64,000 nucleotides of DNA from Stenotrophomonas sp. ASS1 (GTDB lineage: Bacteria > Pseudomonadota > Gammaproteobacteria > Xanthomonadales > Xanthomonadaceae), in assembly GCF_004346925.1 (NCBI RefSeq), contig NZ_CP031167.1, positions 1,508,001-1,572,000 of the forward strand, given 5' to 3'. The notes under the pieces were generated by a model, which worked only from the letters and a program-made list of their open reading frames with translations, was not told the DNA's origin and ran no database searches. Within the stretch, counting starts at the first letter, position 1, and each line of letters opens with the position of its first letter. Position numbers and translations under genes: made by a program. Of the stretch, positions 10,069 to 19,491 are shown piece by piece.

Positions 10069-10143
10069 GGGCGGTTAGCTCAGCGGTAGAGCACTACCTT
10101 GACATGGTAGGGGTCACAGGTTCGAACCCTGTACCGCCCACCA
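10069..10143 (+). tRNA. tRNA-Val (GAC), copy 2
   Basis: Identical over its 75 bases to the copy at 9896-9970, including CCA. A tandem duplication. No strong separate promoter was seen, so it may depend on read-through. Confidence 0.97.
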
Positions 10144-10185
10144 CCTGGCTCCCGGCATTGCCGGTGCAGCGGTGGATCACGACGG

Positions 10186-10212
10186 AAGCCGGCCTTGTGC
10201 CGGCTTTTCTCG
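10186..10212 (+). terminator. Terminator after the tRNA-Val pair
   Basis: The stem AAGCCGGC/GCCGGCTT with a CTTGT loop is followed by TTCTCGTTT. Confidence 0.85.
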
Positions 10213-10241
10213 TTTCAGGCATCGATCACGGTTCCACATGG

Positions 10242-10574
10242 TCAGCGTTGCACGACCAGGTCTTCGACGCTGATCATCCGCTGCAGCTTCCAGTGACCGT
10301 CCACGCGCTCCCAGAGCTGGGCGACGCGAACCGTCGCACCACGCGTGGGCTGGGCAACGCCGGGTTCGTGTTGCAGGGGCTGGTTGGCCAGCCTCAGGAC
10401 CCGGTCCTGGCGCAGCCGGTAAAGCAGCAGGGAGGGCGAACCGCAATCCTGTCGTACGACGTCCGGCTGCTGGGTTTCGGCAAGCAGGATCTGGCTGCGA
10501 AGGGCCTCTTCAGTGGGCCCGTTGCCAGCGCCGAACAGGCTGGAGAGCAGCAGCATCAGGGCAAGCATCGGCAT
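10242..10574 (-). CDS. Hypothetical exported protein
   Basis: A protein of about 110 residues that I do not recognise. It opens with a signal peptide (MPMLALMLLLSSLFGAGN). The rest resembles a small nuclear-transport-factor-2-like fold in its end (VRVAQLWERVDGHWKLQRM), as seen in proteins that follow 'parameter' motifs, but this is weak. The start at 10574 is supported by GGAG nine bases upstream; an ATG at 10619 would precede the signal peptide by 15 residues. It faces the tRNA-Val terminator. Confidence 0.6.
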   Translation of the reverse strand: MPMLALMLLLSSLFGAGNGPTEEALRSQILLAETQQPDVVRQDCGSPSLLLYRLRQDRVLRLANQPLQHEPGVAQPTRGATVRVAQLWERVDGHWKLQRMISVEDLVVQR

Positions 10575-10756
10575 GGCACGGTGCTCCAGCGGGAAAGTGC
10601 ACGCAGGCTGGCATGACATGTGGGGTGCTGCAGCCGGCCTGCGACGAAGGCCGGAATTGAACCGCCAAAGACGGCCGGGGGGCGATGAATCCGGGCCGTG
10701 CAGGCGTAGACTCCGGTCTACCGCGCAATCGCGCCGTCACTGCAAGGAGCTGCCGC

Positions 10757-10897
10757 ATGAGTGATCACGTTCCGGTTTCCCGGCCCAATCCCATCATCGA
10801 ACTGCTGTTCGGCGGCAACATGCTGGAGGGTACCTTCAAGGCGGTGATCTGGGTGGCCCTGCTGGCGGCAGTGCTGGCGTGGACCACGTTCCGCTGA
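10757..10897 (+). CDS. Small single-pass membrane protein
   Basis: A 46-residue protein. AAGGAG at 10744-10749 is well placed seven bases before the ATG. About 20 polar residues are followed by one hydrophobic helix (FKAVIWVALLAAVLAWTTF), with the C-terminus ending right after it. Function unknown. Its short length, clean ribosome site and GC-rich third positions argue that it is real. Confidence 0.6.
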   Translation: MSDHVPVSRPNPIIELLFGGNMLEGTFKAVIWVALLAAVLAWTTFR

Positions 10898-10941
10898 GTC
10901 TTCCCGCTGCCTGCGGCACCGGCGGCGTCGCAGGCCCGCGC

Positions 10942-11226
10942 TCAGGCGCTGAAGGCCTGGCGCAGGCTGCGCAGCGTGGCCTGGCGATGTTCCTTTGCGG
11001 TCGCTTCGCCCATCTCCAGTTCCTGCAGGCGCAATCCCACCAGCGTCATCGACAACGCGTAGCCGCGTGCCGCATCGGCAGCACGCGAAAGGCCCAGTGC
11101 GCGGCGCGTCAGCGCGTTCACGTGTTCCAGGTCGGGCAGCAGCCCCAGGTAGACGCGCTCGGCGCTGTCCAGGTCGGGGGCACGCAGGATCGCGTGCGCT
11201 TCAGCAGCAGGGGAGACGGAGGCCAT
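10942..11226 (-). CDS. Hypothetical protein, helical
   Basis: A 94-residue soluble protein with no signal or membrane segment, rich in Ala, Leu, Arg and Glu, probably all helical (ARGYALSMTLVGLRLQELEM). Not recognised. It lies 30 bases downstream of the MipA-type gene on the same strand and could be co-transcribed with it. Confidence 0.55.
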   Translation of the reverse strand: MASVSPAAEAHAILRAPDLDSAERVYLGLLPDLEHVNALTRRALGLSRAADAARGYALSMTLVGLRLQELEMGEATAKEHRQATLRSLRQAFSA

Positions 11227-11256
11227 GGGGGGTCCTTGTCCGTTGCGGGCGCTCGA

Positions 11257-12024
11257 TCAGAACGAGCGCATCAGGGAAACGAAGGCCGACGTCTGCGTAC
11301 CGCGACGGGCCATTGGGCTGTCCTTTACTGCATCGCCGAACCACTGGTTGGCGACGACGCCGGTCGCGCGCCACTTCGTGCCCAAGGGCGTGCTGACTGC
11401 GATCTGCAGGCTCGGTGATGTCGCGCTGCCCGGGTTGTAGGCGGCAAGTCCCGAGCGCAGCGCTTCTTCGTCGGTGATGCCGTAGTAGTAGTCGAGCAGG
11501 CGCGCACTGGAGTGCACCACGCCGACCTTGGGCACCCAGGTGAAGCGACCGGCCTGGATCGGATAGCTGTAGTGCAGGCGCGACTCCATGCCACCTCCGT
11601 GCCCGGTGACCTCGCGCATCACGCTGGCCTCGACGATGCCCCAGTCGGCGCTGTACTCACCGTTGATGCCAGCCATGGCCGACATCTGCCGGCTGTGCAG
11701 GCGGCGCAGCTGCGGGTCGTTCACGTCGTCGGTCTTGAAGCGCAGCGTGTAGGGCGTGACTGCCGCCGACAGGCGCAGGCCCTCGCGCTTGTACAGGTAC
11801 ATGCCCAGCGAGCCCGGGCTGGCGAAGAAGCGCTCGCCCTGCCAGGCAATGGACGGTACGACCAGCGGCTTGACGTCGTAGTGGGCGTACGCCCCCGAGG
11901 TCGCGCCGGCACTGATACCGGCCTGCACGCCCGGGTTCCGGTCGGCGGCGTGGGTGATCAACGGCAGGCCGATGGCAGCGGAGAACAGCAACGGGCGCAG
12001 CAGGGTCGGGGACAGCGACGGCAT
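11257..12024 (-). CDS. MipA/OmpV family outer membrane protein
   Basis: A 255-residue protein. A signal peptide (about residues 1-26, ending THAA) precedes repeated amphipathic beta strands. The protein ends in Phe (SLMRSF), the usual C-terminal signal of outer membrane barrels. The Gly/Tyr-rich SLGMYLYKREGLRL segment and the overall layout fit the MipA/OmpV family, which interacts with murein hydrolases or acts as a porin. It is transcribed divergently from the two-component genes at 12170. Genes of this family are often controlled by an adjacent two-component system, so that pairing is plausible but inferred. Confidence 0.82.
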   Translation of the reverse strand: MPSLSPTLLRPLLFSAAIGLPLITHAADRNPGVQAGISAGATSGAYAHYDVKPLVVPSIAWQGERFFASPGSLGMYLYKREGLRLSAAVTPYTLRFKTDDVNDPQLRRLHSRQMSAMAGINGEYSADWGIVEASVMREVTGHGGGMESRLHYSYPIQAGRFTWVPKVGVVHSSARLLDYYYGITDEEALRSGLAAYNPGSATSPSLQIAVSTPLGTKWRATGVVANQWFGDAVKDSPMARRGTQTSAFVSLMRSF

Positions 12025-12169
12025 CGATCAACCACTTTGCGGGGGATGGCTGTGCATGGTGCGGGTACAACATTGTCAGAACATTGCGCCTTTGCAACTG
12101 GCACACGAAGACGCCCAAACCTGGCGCCAGGCACTATGATCGGCACCGTTTCCGGTAGCCGAGCCCCTG

Positions 12170-12841
12170 ATGCGCATTCTCCTGGTCGAAGACGATCCCG
12201 ATCTGTCCCGAGCCCTGCAGTCGGGCCTGGAGCGGCAGGGCGTGGTCGCCGACGTGGTCGGCAGCCTGGCCGAAGCCGCGGTTGCGCTGCGCGAGCCGGT
12301 GCATCAGCTGATGCTGCTGGACCGTCAGCTGCCCGATGGCGATGGCGTGGCTTTCGTCGCCACCGCACGCGCGCTGCGCCCGAACCTGGCGGTGATCATG
12401 CTGACGGCCAAGGGCAGGTTGTCGGACAAGGTCGAGGGCCTGGATGTCGGTGCCGACGACTACCTGGTGAAGCCGGTGGCGATCGAGGAGCTGATGGCGC
12501 GGATCCGTGCTGTCTCGCGGCGGCCCTCGGCGATGGTGACACCGAGCCTGCATCTGGGCCGGCTGGAATTCGACTTCGAATCGCTGCAGGCACAGGTGGA
12601 GGGCCAACCGCTGGCGCTGCCGCGGCGCCAGGTGCTGGTGCTGCAGGCACTGGCGATGCGCCAGGGGCGCACGGTCACCCGCACGGCACTGGAGGCCGCG
12701 GTGTACGGCTTCGACGATGAGATCCAGTCCAATGCGCTCGATGCGCACATTTCCAAGCTGCGCAAGGCGCTGCAGCAGGCCGGGGCGGGCGTTGAAATCC
12801 ATGTGATCCGGGGCGTCGGCTACCTGCTGGCGGAGGCCTGA
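12170..12841 (+). CDS. OmpR/PhoB-type response regulator
   Basis: A 223-residue regulator. The receiver domain has the acidic pair at DD8-9, phospho-acceptor Asp51, Thr79 and Lys101, all canonical. The C-terminal half is a winged-helix OmpR domain (SNALDAHISKLRKAL; ending VIRGVGYLLAEA). The histidine kinase follows one base after the stop, so they form a cognate pair. The closest architecture is QseB/PmrA/PhoP-like; the signal is unknown. The divergent MipA-like gene is a candidate target. Confidence 0.92.
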   Translation: MRILLVEDDPDLSRALQSGLERQGVVADVVGSLAEAAVALREPVHQLMLLDRQLPDGDGVAFVATARALRPNLAVIMLTAKGRLSDKVEGLDVGADDYLVKPVAIEELMARIRAVSRRPSAMVTPSLHLGRLEFDFESLQAQVEGQPLALPRRQVLVLQALAMRQGRTVTRTALEAAVYGFDDEIQSNALDAHISKLRKALQQAGAGVEIHVIRGVGYLLAEA

Positions 12842-12842
12842 G

Positions 12843-14195
12843 ATGGCGCGTCCGACACGTCCGATCCGTTCCATCACGCTGGGGTTGGCCTGGCGGTTGT
12901 TCCTGGCGCAGGCCTTCACCGTGCTGTTCGCCGTTGTTGCGCTGATCCTGACCTGGGGCGACAAGGACACCTGGGGCATGGACATGTTCATGGCCGAAGC
13001 CGTGGCCAAGGCCGTGCACAGTGAAGGCGGGCGGTTGGTGCTGGACCAGGCGCGCTGGAACAAGCTCGACGCCGAGGCCGGGGGCAACCTCTGGTTCGCG
13101 GCGGTCGACGACAAGGGTGTCTGGCTGGAACGCGGCACGATTCCGGCGATCCACGCCCCGCTGCTCGCGCGCCTGCCGACGCTGGGTGCCACCGAACTCG
13201 GCTCGCTGGTGCCGCCGTACCTGGACGTGGCGCGGGTCATGATCCGCAAGGAGGACGGGCGGCGCATCACGGTGATGGTGGGTGGGGCGCCGAAGGGCGG
13301 GTTGCTGGACGGTGCGCTGATGGTGCTGCGCCTGATCGGGCTGTGGTTTTTCCTGCCGCTGATCGTGATCACGCTGCTGGTCATGCCGACCGTGATCCAC
13401 CGCGCGATGCGCGGCGTGCGCCGCTCCGCACAACAGGCCAAGGAGCTGGATATCGGCCAGCCGGGGGCGCGTCTGGATGCGCAGCTGGTGTCGACCGAGG
13501 TCGCACCGCTGGTGGAAGCCTTCAACGACGCGATCGACAAGGTGCAGCAGGGGTATGCCGCGCGTGACAAGTTCCTCGCCGATGCCGCGCACGAACTGCG
13601 GGTGCCGATTGCAGTAGTGCAGGCGCGCCTGTCGCAGTTGCCGCAGGGCGAGCTGAAGTCGCAGCTGCTGACCGACGTTGCGCGGCTCGGTAACGTTGCC
13701 GAGCACCTGCTTGACCTGCAGCGACTTGATCGTAATGTCGGCGCACTGCAGCGGCTGGATCTGGCGTTGCTGGTGCGCGAAGCGGCCGCCGATCTGGCGC
13801 CGCTGGTGGTGGGGGCCGGTTACGGCTTCGAAGTGGATGCACCCGAGATGCCAGTGTGGATCCATGGCGACAGCCTGGCGCTGGGGCGGGTGATCGCCAA
13901 CCTGGTGCACAACGCCATCGTCCACGGCGGCGGACGCGGCACCATCTGCGTGCGCCTGGATGCACGTGGCCTGCTGGAGGTCAGCGACCAGGGCGCCGGT
14001 ATTCCGGTGGGCGACCGTGAAGCGATCTTCGAGCCGTTCCATCGTCTGCGCGCAGCGGGTAGCGGTAGTGGCCTGGGCCTGCATCTGGTGAAGGAAATCG
14101 TGCAGCATCACGGCGGTTCGGTCAGTGTCGGCGAAGCTGCCGGCGGTGGCGCCAGTTTCCGGGTCAACTTCCATCGCGGCACCGTCCGGCGCTGA
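12843..14195 (+). CDS. Sensor histidine kinase
   Basis: A 450-residue membrane kinase. One transmembrane helix lies near residues 14-37 and a second near 163-185, flanking a periplasmic sensor of about 125 residues with no recognised fold. The HisKA box is DAAHELRVPIAVV, with the phospho-acceptor near His250. N box (NLVHNAIVHGG), G1 (DQGAGI) and G2 (GSGLGLHLVK) form a complete ATP-binding domain. Partner of the regulator just upstream. Confidence 0.92.
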   Translation: MARPTRPIRSITLGLAWRLFLAQAFTVLFAVVALILTWGDKDTWGMDMFMAEAVAKAVHSEGGRLVLDQARWNKLDAEAGGNLWFAAVDDKGVWLERGTIPAIHAPLLARLPTLGATELGSLVPPYLDVARVMIRKEDGRRITVMVGGAPKGGLLDGALMVLRLIGLWFFLPLIVITLLVMPTVIHRAMRGVRRSAQQAKELDIGQPGARLDAQLVSTEVAPLVEAFNDAIDKVQQGYAARDKFLADAAHELRVPIAVVQARLSQLPQGELKSQLLTDVARLGNVAEHLLDLQRLDRNVGALQRLDLALLVREAAADLAPLVVGAGYGFEVDAPEMPVWIHGDSLALGRVIANLVHNAIVHGGGRGTICVRLDARGLLEVSDQGAGIPVGDREAIFEPFHRLRAAGSGSGLGLHLVKEIVQHHGGSVSVGEAAGGGASFRVNFHRGTVRR

Positions 14196-14254
14196 CAGCC
14201 ACGCGGGGAAATCCCCGATAGGCAACCTGCCACGTCCCTCGGCAGGCTGCTGGA

Positions 14255-16654
14255 ATGGTCCCCGAACGTTCCGCTCCGGCACTGTTTGGCCCCGGCTGCG
14301 CCGCCGGCCTGGTGCTGGGCGCGCTGGTCTGCGTGCAGATGCCGGCGCTGCTGCCGTTGTCGCTGAGTGCGCCGATGGCCGTTGCCGGCGTCGCGGGCTG
14401 GCTGCTGCGCTGGCGCGGCCGCGCGTGGGCTGCAGTCCTGCTCGGCCTGGCATGGGCAACAGTGCACGGGCAGTGGGCCCTGCACGGCCAGCTTCCACCC
14501 GGTGTGCCGCCGCAGGATGTGCAGGTGCGGGGGCGGGTGGCCGATCTTCCACAGAGAGGGGCCGGCTACACACGTTTCGTACTGCACGTGGATGACGCCG
14601 ATGCGCCGCCAGTGCTGCGTGGCAAGCGCCTGCAGGTCACCTGGAACGACCCGTGGCGCGGATCGCCAGCGCACCAGGCGGAGGGCGGGCGCCACGCGGT
14701 TCGTGCGGGATCACATTGGCAGTTGTCGTTGCGCGTGCGCGCGCCACGCTCGCGGATCAATCCTGGCGGCTTCGACGGCGAACGCCATGCATTGCTGCGC
14801 GGTATTTCCGGCAATGGCACGGTGCGCGACCCCGGCGCTGCGCGTGAGCGCGCGCCTGCGCAGGGCCTGCCGGCCTGGCGCGAGCGCAGCAGTGACGCCA
14901 TCGCAATGCAGGTGGCACATCCTGCCGCGCGGTTCGTGCAGGCCCTGGCACTGGGCGACACGCGCGGCCTGTCCGACAACGACTGGGAACACCTGCGCGC
15001 GCTGGGCCTGACCCATCTGGTCGCCATTTCCGGTTTCCACGTTGGCGTGGTGGCTGGCTTTGGCGTACTGCTGTGCCGCGTGTCGTGGTGGCTGTGCCCG
15101 GTGCTGGGACGGTTCTGGCCTCGGCCGCAGGCGGCGGCATGGGGCGCGGCACTGGCCGCAGCCGTCTATGCCGTGGCCGCCGGCGGCGCGCTTCCAACAG
15201 TGCGTGCGGCGCTGATGATCGGGCTGGTGGCACTGGCCCGTGCCGGGCGTCGCCCGGTGGGTGCGGGGCAGGGACTGGCCCTGGCCGCGATGGTGATGCT
15301 GCTGCCGGCGCCGCTGTCGGTGCTGTCGGCCGGCTTCTGGCTCAGCTTTGGGGGCGTGCTGTGGCTGCTGTGGTGCCTGCCACGAACCGGGCCGGACGGC
15401 GTCGGTGGGGGCCTGCGTGGCTTTCTGGCCGCCCAGGGCGTGGCCAGCCTCGGCCTGTTGCCGCTGTGCGTGGCCCTGTTCGGCGGCACCGCGCGCTTGG
15501 GGCCGCTGGTCAATCTGCCGATCATTCCGTGGTGGACCCTGCTGGTGGTGCCGTTGTCGCTGCTGGGTACCGGCCTGCACGCGTTGCATGATGGCGCCGG
15601 GCGCTGGGCATGGCGCGCCGCCGCCTGGCTGTTCGAGCTCAGCTGGCAGGCCCTGCAGCCACTGGCGCTGCACCCGCAGGCGATGTGGTGGCTGGCCGAG
15701 GCACCGCGCTGGGCGGTGCCGGCGGCATTGGCGGGGGTGTTCTGGTGGCTGCTGCCACGCGGCGCTGGCGGTGGCCTGGCAGGCCCGCTGCTGTGCCTGC
15801 CGCTGCTGTGGCCCGCCCGGCATGCACCGGCTGAAGGCGAACTGGAGCTGCTGGTGCACGACGTAGGGCAGGGCACCGCGGTGCTGGTGCGTACGGCGAG
15901 GCACGCACTCTGGTACGACGTGGGGCCGCCGACCGGCGGCGACGGCAACGAACGCATTCTGGTCCCGGCCCTGCGCGCGCTCGGACAGGGGCCGCCCCAG
16001 CAGGCGATGCTCAGCCATGACCATCTTGATCACACCGGCAGCCTGCCGAGCCTGCGAAGGCAGCCGCCCGGGCTGCAGCTGCTGGCGCCACCGGGCAGCA
16101 CCATCGCCGGCGCTGCGCCCTGCCAGCAAGGGATGCAGTGGCAGTGGGACGGAGTTGATTTCCAGGTCCTGCACCCGGCACCGGGCAGCCGCCAGGCCGA
16201 GAACGAGGACAGCTGCGTGCTGCGCGTCGCCAGCCGTCACGGCGTGGTCCTGCTGCCTGGCGATATCGGCCGCCCGGCCGAGCAGGTGCTGCTGCAGGCG
16301 TCTCCGGCAGCACTGAAGGCGGATGTGGTGCTGGTGCCGCACCATGGCAGTGGCGGCAGCTCCAGCGCGCCGTGGGTGGCCGCCGTGGCGCCACGGCTGG
16401 CGGTGGTCTCGGCCGGGCACCGCAACCGCTTCGGGCACCCGCGCCAGGACGTGGTCCAGCGCTGGCAGGCGCAAGGGGCCGAGGTGCTGGCCACGGCCGA
16501 TTCCGGGGCGATCCGCATATGGCTTGGCGCACAAGGGCTGCAGCTGCGTGAACAGCGCATCCACGCATCCCGGTGGTGGGATGCCGCTGGGCGGGCGCGG
16601 TCGGCTGCTATCCTATCGCCGATCGAACAAGCGGCCGTTGGGCCGGAGGGTTGA
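14255..16654 (+). CDS. comEC: ComEC/Rec2 DNA-uptake channel
   Basis: A 799-residue inner-membrane protein that carries single-stranded DNA into the cytoplasm during transformation. Domains in order: N-terminal membrane segments with a DUF4131 OB-like domain, the Competence domain (LALGDTRGLSDNDW and LGLTHLVAISGFHVG), then a C-terminal metallo-beta-lactamase-like domain. The latter has HDVGQGTAVLVR and the metal motif SHDHLDHTGSL near residue 586. All key parts are present, so it is probably functional. It precedes exbB by 3 bases. Confidence 0.95.
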   Translation: MVPERSAPALFGPGCAAGLVLGALVCVQMPALLPLSLSAPMAVAGVAGWLLRWRGRAWAAVLLGLAWATVHGQWALHGQLPPGVPPQDVQVRGRVADLPQRGAGYTRFVLHVDDADAPPVLRGKRLQVTWNDPWRGSPAHQAEGGRHAVRAGSHWQLSLRVRAPRSRINPGGFDGERHALLRGISGNGTVRDPGAARERAPAQGLPAWRERSSDAIAMQVAHPAARFVQALALGDTRGLSDNDWEHLRALGLTHLVAISGFHVGVVAGFGVLLCRVSWWLCPVLGRFWPRPQAAAWGAALAAAVYAVAAGGALPTVRAALMIGLVALARAGRRPVGAGQGLALAAMVMLLPAPLSVLSAGFWLSFGGVLWLLWCLPRTGPDGVGGGLRGFLAAQGVASLGLLPLCVALFGGTARLGPLVNLPIIPWWTLLVVPLSLLGTGLHALHDGAGRWAWRAAAWLFELSWQALQPLALHPQAMWWLAEAPRWAVPAALAGVFWWLLPRGAGGGLAGPLLCLPLLWPARHAPAEGELELLVHDVGQGTAVLVRTARHALWYDVGPPTGGDGNERILVPALRALGQGPPQQAMLSHDHLDHTGSLPSLRRQPPGLQLLAPPGSTIAGAAPCQQGMQWQWDGVDFQVLHPAPGSRQAENEDSCVLRVASRHGVVLLPGDIGRPAEQVLLQASPAALKADVVLVPHHGSGGSSSAPWVAAVAPRLAVVSAGHRNRFGHPRQDVVQRWQAQGAEVLATADSGAIRIWLGAQGLQLREQRIHASRWWDAAGRARSAAILSPIEQAAVGPEG

Positions 16655-16657
16655 AAC

Positions 16658-17320
16658 GTGTGGGAACTGGTCAAGGCCGGTGGCTGGCCGATGGTGCCGC
16701 TGCTGCTGTTGGGCGTACTGGCTTTGGCGATCATCCTGGAGCGTTTCTGGTCCCTGCGACGTACTGAAGTGCTGCCGCCCGGCCTCGGCCAGGAAGTGCG
16801 CAACTGGGCGGCACGCGGCAAGCTCGACCCGGCCCACCTGCAGACCCTGCGGGCGAACTCGCCGCTGGGCGCGCTGCTGGCCGCCGCGCTGGAAGCACGC
16901 AACCGTCCGCGTGACCAGATCCGCGAGCGCATCGAAGACACCGGCCGCCACCTGGTGCACCGCATGGAGCGTTTCCTCAACGCGCTGGGCACCATCGCAT
17001 CGGCCGGGCCGCTGCTGGGCCTGCTGGGCACGGTGATCGGCATGATCCAGATGTTCCTGGGCATCCTCGACCATGGTGTGGGTGATGTGAACCAGCTGGC
17101 CGGTGGTATCGGCAAGGCGCTGGTGTGCACCGCCACCGGCATGATCGTCGCCATTCCAGCACTGATGTTCCACCGCTACTTCAAGGGCCGCATCCACGGT
17201 TATGTGGTAGAGATGGAGCAGGAAGCCAGCGCGCTGCTGGATACGCTGGATGGCCGCCCCGGCGTGATGAACCCTGCCGCTGCCACGCGCCCGGCCGGCG
17301 CGGCCACGGCGAAGGCCTGA
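16658..17320 (+). CDS. exbB: ExbB/TolQ-type proton channel subunit
   Basis: A 220-residue MotA/TolQ/ExbB family protein with transmembrane segments near residues 10-30, 108-135 and 150-175 (GPLLGLLGTVIGMIQMF is the family hallmark). Translation starts at GTG with GGAGGG seven bases upstream. With ExbD just downstream it should form a proton-driven energiser. No TonB gene is adjacent. In xanthomonads this pair sits in front of msbA, which could mean a role tied to envelope transport, but that is inference. Confidence 0.88.
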   Translation: MWELVKAGGWPMVPLLLLGVLALAIILERFWSLRRTEVLPPGLGQEVRNWAARGKLDPAHLQTLRANSPLGALLAAALEARNRPRDQIRERIEDTGRHLVHRMERFLNALGTIASAGPLLGLLGTVIGMIQMFLGILDHGVGDVNQLAGGIGKALVCTATGMIVAIPALMFHRYFKGRIHGYVVEMEQEASALLDTLDGRPGVMNPAAATRPAGAATAKA

Positions 17321-17323
17321 TCG

Positions 17324-17746
17324 ATGCGTATCGGCAACGACCGATCCCAGGATGAGCCGCATATCGACCTGGTGCCACTGATCGACGTCATCCTGGTGCT
17401 GATCATCTTCTTCGTGGTCACCACCACCTTCGATGCGCGCTCGACACTCCAGGTGGAGCTGCCTACGGCCAGCCAGCAGCCCAGCAATGAGCCGCCGCGC
17501 TCGTTGAGCGTGCTGATCAACGCCGAAGGCCGCTACTTCATCAATGACCAGGAAGTGCTGCGCAGCGACGTCGAGTCGGTCAAGCAGACCATCGCGGCCG
17601 TTGCCGGCAGCGACCGTACCCAGCCGGTGCTGTTGCGTGCCGATGCCCGCACGCCCTATCAGGCCGTGGTGACCGCGCAGGATGCGCTGGGTCAGCTCGG
17701 CTTCCGCCGTATTGCCATTGCAACAGCACCCGAGGTGCGTCCATGA
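17324..17746 (+). CDS. exbD: ExbD/TolR-type proton channel subunit
   Basis: A 140-residue protein with one N-terminal transmembrane helix (LVPLIDVILVLIIFFVVTTT) holding the essential Asp of the family, followed by a periplasmic domain. It starts 3 bases after exbB and its stop overlaps the msbA ATG (ATGA). Confidence 0.88.
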   Translation: MRIGNDRSQDEPHIDLVPLIDVILVLIIFFVVTTTFDARSTLQVELPTASQQPSNEPPRSLSVLINAEGRYFINDQEVLRSDVESVKQTIAAVAGSDRTQPVLLRADARTPYQAVVTAQDALGQLGFRRIAIATAPEVRP

Positions 17747-19491
17747 GTTCCAAACACGCGCCGGTGTGGCCGATCTACAAACGTCTGCTGGGATACACCC
17801 GTGCCTACTGGGGCATGATGGTCGCCGCCGTCATCGCCATGGCGGTGGAGTCGGTAGCCGGCTACCACTTCACCAAGCTGATGGAGCCGCTGGTCAACCG
17901 TGGCTTCGTCAATCCCGAACCGAAAATGGCGGTGATCCTGCCGCTGACCATCCTTGGCCTGTTCCTGATGCGCAGCGCCGCCACCTGGGTGAGCGACTAC
18001 GCGCTGGCCAAGACCGGTCGCAGCGTGGTGCGCGACCTGCGTGAACAGGTGCTGGCCAAGTACCTGCACCTGCCGTCCTCGCATTTCGATACCGAATCGA
18101 CGCCGGTGATGGTCAGCCGCCTCAACTTCGATACCGAGCAGGTCACCCAGGCCAGCGCCGATGCGCTCAAGACCGTGGTTGCCGACACCCTGACCATCAT
18201 CGCCATGCTGGCGGTGATGCTGCAGATGAGTGTCAAGGTGACCGTGGCCATGCTGGTGGTGGTGCCGATGATCGGCGTGATCGTGTCTTACGTGGGCAAG
18301 CGCTACCGGCGCATCAGCCGCGGTATCCAGGACGGCATGGGCACGATGGCGCAGACCGCCGAGCAGTCACTGGCGGCCCAGCAGGAAGTGAAGGTGCACG
18401 GCACCCAGCAGCATGAGATGTCGCGCTACTCGCGCCTGGCCAACCGCATGCTGGCGCTGAACATGAAGGTGGAAATCACCCGTGCCGGTGCCTCCAGCGT
18501 GGTCCAGTTCCTGGCCGCGCTGGCGCTGGCGGTGATCGTCTGGGTGTCGACCCGTGAAGCACTGGCAGGGCGCCTCAATGCCGGCCAGTTCATGGGCCTG
18601 ATGATCTCGATGACGGCGATCATCCCGTCGCTGCGCCGCCTGACCAGCGTGCAGTCCTCGATCTCCCGCGGTGTGTCCGCCGCCGAGCGCCTGTTCGACA
18701 TCCTCGACATGCCGGTCGAGCGCGACGAAGGCCGCAACACGGTGCAGCGCGTGCGTGGCGAACTGGCCTTCGAGCACGTCATGCTGCGTTACCGCGAAGA
18801 CAGTGGCATCGCCCTGGACGACATCAGCTTCGTGGCCAAGCCGGGTACGGTCACCGCCATCGTTGGTCGATCCGGCAGCGGCAAGACCAGCCTGATCCGG
18901 CTGGTGCCGCGCTTCTACGAACCCAGCGGCGGGCGCATCACCCTCGACGGGGTGGCACTGGACGACTATCCGCTGGCCGACCTGCGTCGCCAGGTGGCGA
19001 TGGTCGGGCAGAAGGTCATGTTGTTCGACGACACCATCGGCGCCAACATCGCCTATGGCATGGACGCGACGGATGAACAGATCCGAGCGGCAGCTGAAGC
19101 CGCGAATGCCTGGGAGTTCATCGCACGCATGCCGCAGCAGCTGCAGACCCCGGTGGGCGAGAACGGCGCGCTGCTGTCCGGTGGCCAGCGCCAGCGCCTG
19201 GCGATCGCCCGTGCGATCCTGCGCGACGCGCCGATCCTGATCCTCGATGAAGCCACCGCAGCGCTGGACAACGAGTCGGAGCGCCTGGTGCAGGACGCGC
19301 TGCAGCGATTGATGCCCGAGCGCACCACGCTGGTCATCGCGCATCGCCTGTCGACCATCGAGCATGCAGACCAGGTGCTGGTGATGGACCACGGTCGCAT
19401 CGTCGAGCGCGGTACCCACAAAGAGCTGCTCACCATGGGTGGCCTGTACCAGCATCTGCACAGCATGCAGTTCCGCGAAAGGCAGGACTGA
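17743..19491 (+). CDS. msbA: MsbA, lipid A flippase (ABC exporter)
   Basis: A 582-residue half-transporter that flips lipid A-core across the inner membrane. A six-helix transmembrane domain (about residues 1-310) is fused to an ATPase with Walker [11 protein letters not shown] near 372-381, signature [14 protein letters not shown] near 479, Walker [13 protein letters not shown] and the switch His in VIAHRLST. Length and position next to lpxK are typical. The stop shares one base with the lpxK start. Confidence 0.96.
   Translation: MSSKHAPVWPIYKRLLGYTRAYWGMMVAAVIAMAVESVAGYHFTKLMEPLVNRGFVNPEPKMAVILPLTILGLFLMRSAATWVSDYALAKTGRSVVRDLREQVLAKYLHLPSSHFDTESTPVMVSRLNFDTEQVTQASADALKTVVADTLTIIAMLAVMLQMSVKVTVAMLVVVPMIGVIVSYVGKRYRRISRGIQDGMGTMAQTAEQSLAAQQEVKVHGTQQHEMSRYSRLANRMLALNMKVEITRAGASSVVQFLAALALAVIVWVSTREALAGRLNAGQFMGLMISMTAIIPSLRRLTSVQSSISRGVSAAERLFDILDMPVERDEGRNTVQRVRGELAFEHVMLRYREDSGIALDDISFVAKPGTVTAIVGRSGSGKTSLIRLVPRFYEPSGGRITLDGVALDDYPLADLRRQVAMVGQKVMLFDDTIGANIAYGMDATDEQIRAAAEAANAWEFIARMPQQLQTPVGENGALLSGGQRQRLAIARAILRDAPILILDEATAALDNESERLVQDALQRLMPERTTLVIAHRLSTIEHADQVLVMDHGRIVERGTHKELLTMGGLYQHLHSMQFRERQD

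Noticed and set aside
12675..14573. 632-residue open frame opposite the histidine kinase
   Set aside because: Shadow of the kinase and response regulator genes, which have complete motifs.
14711..16564. 617-residue open frame opposite comEC
   Set aside because: Rich in Gln, His, Arg and Ala, as expected for the complement of a high-GC gene; no domain.
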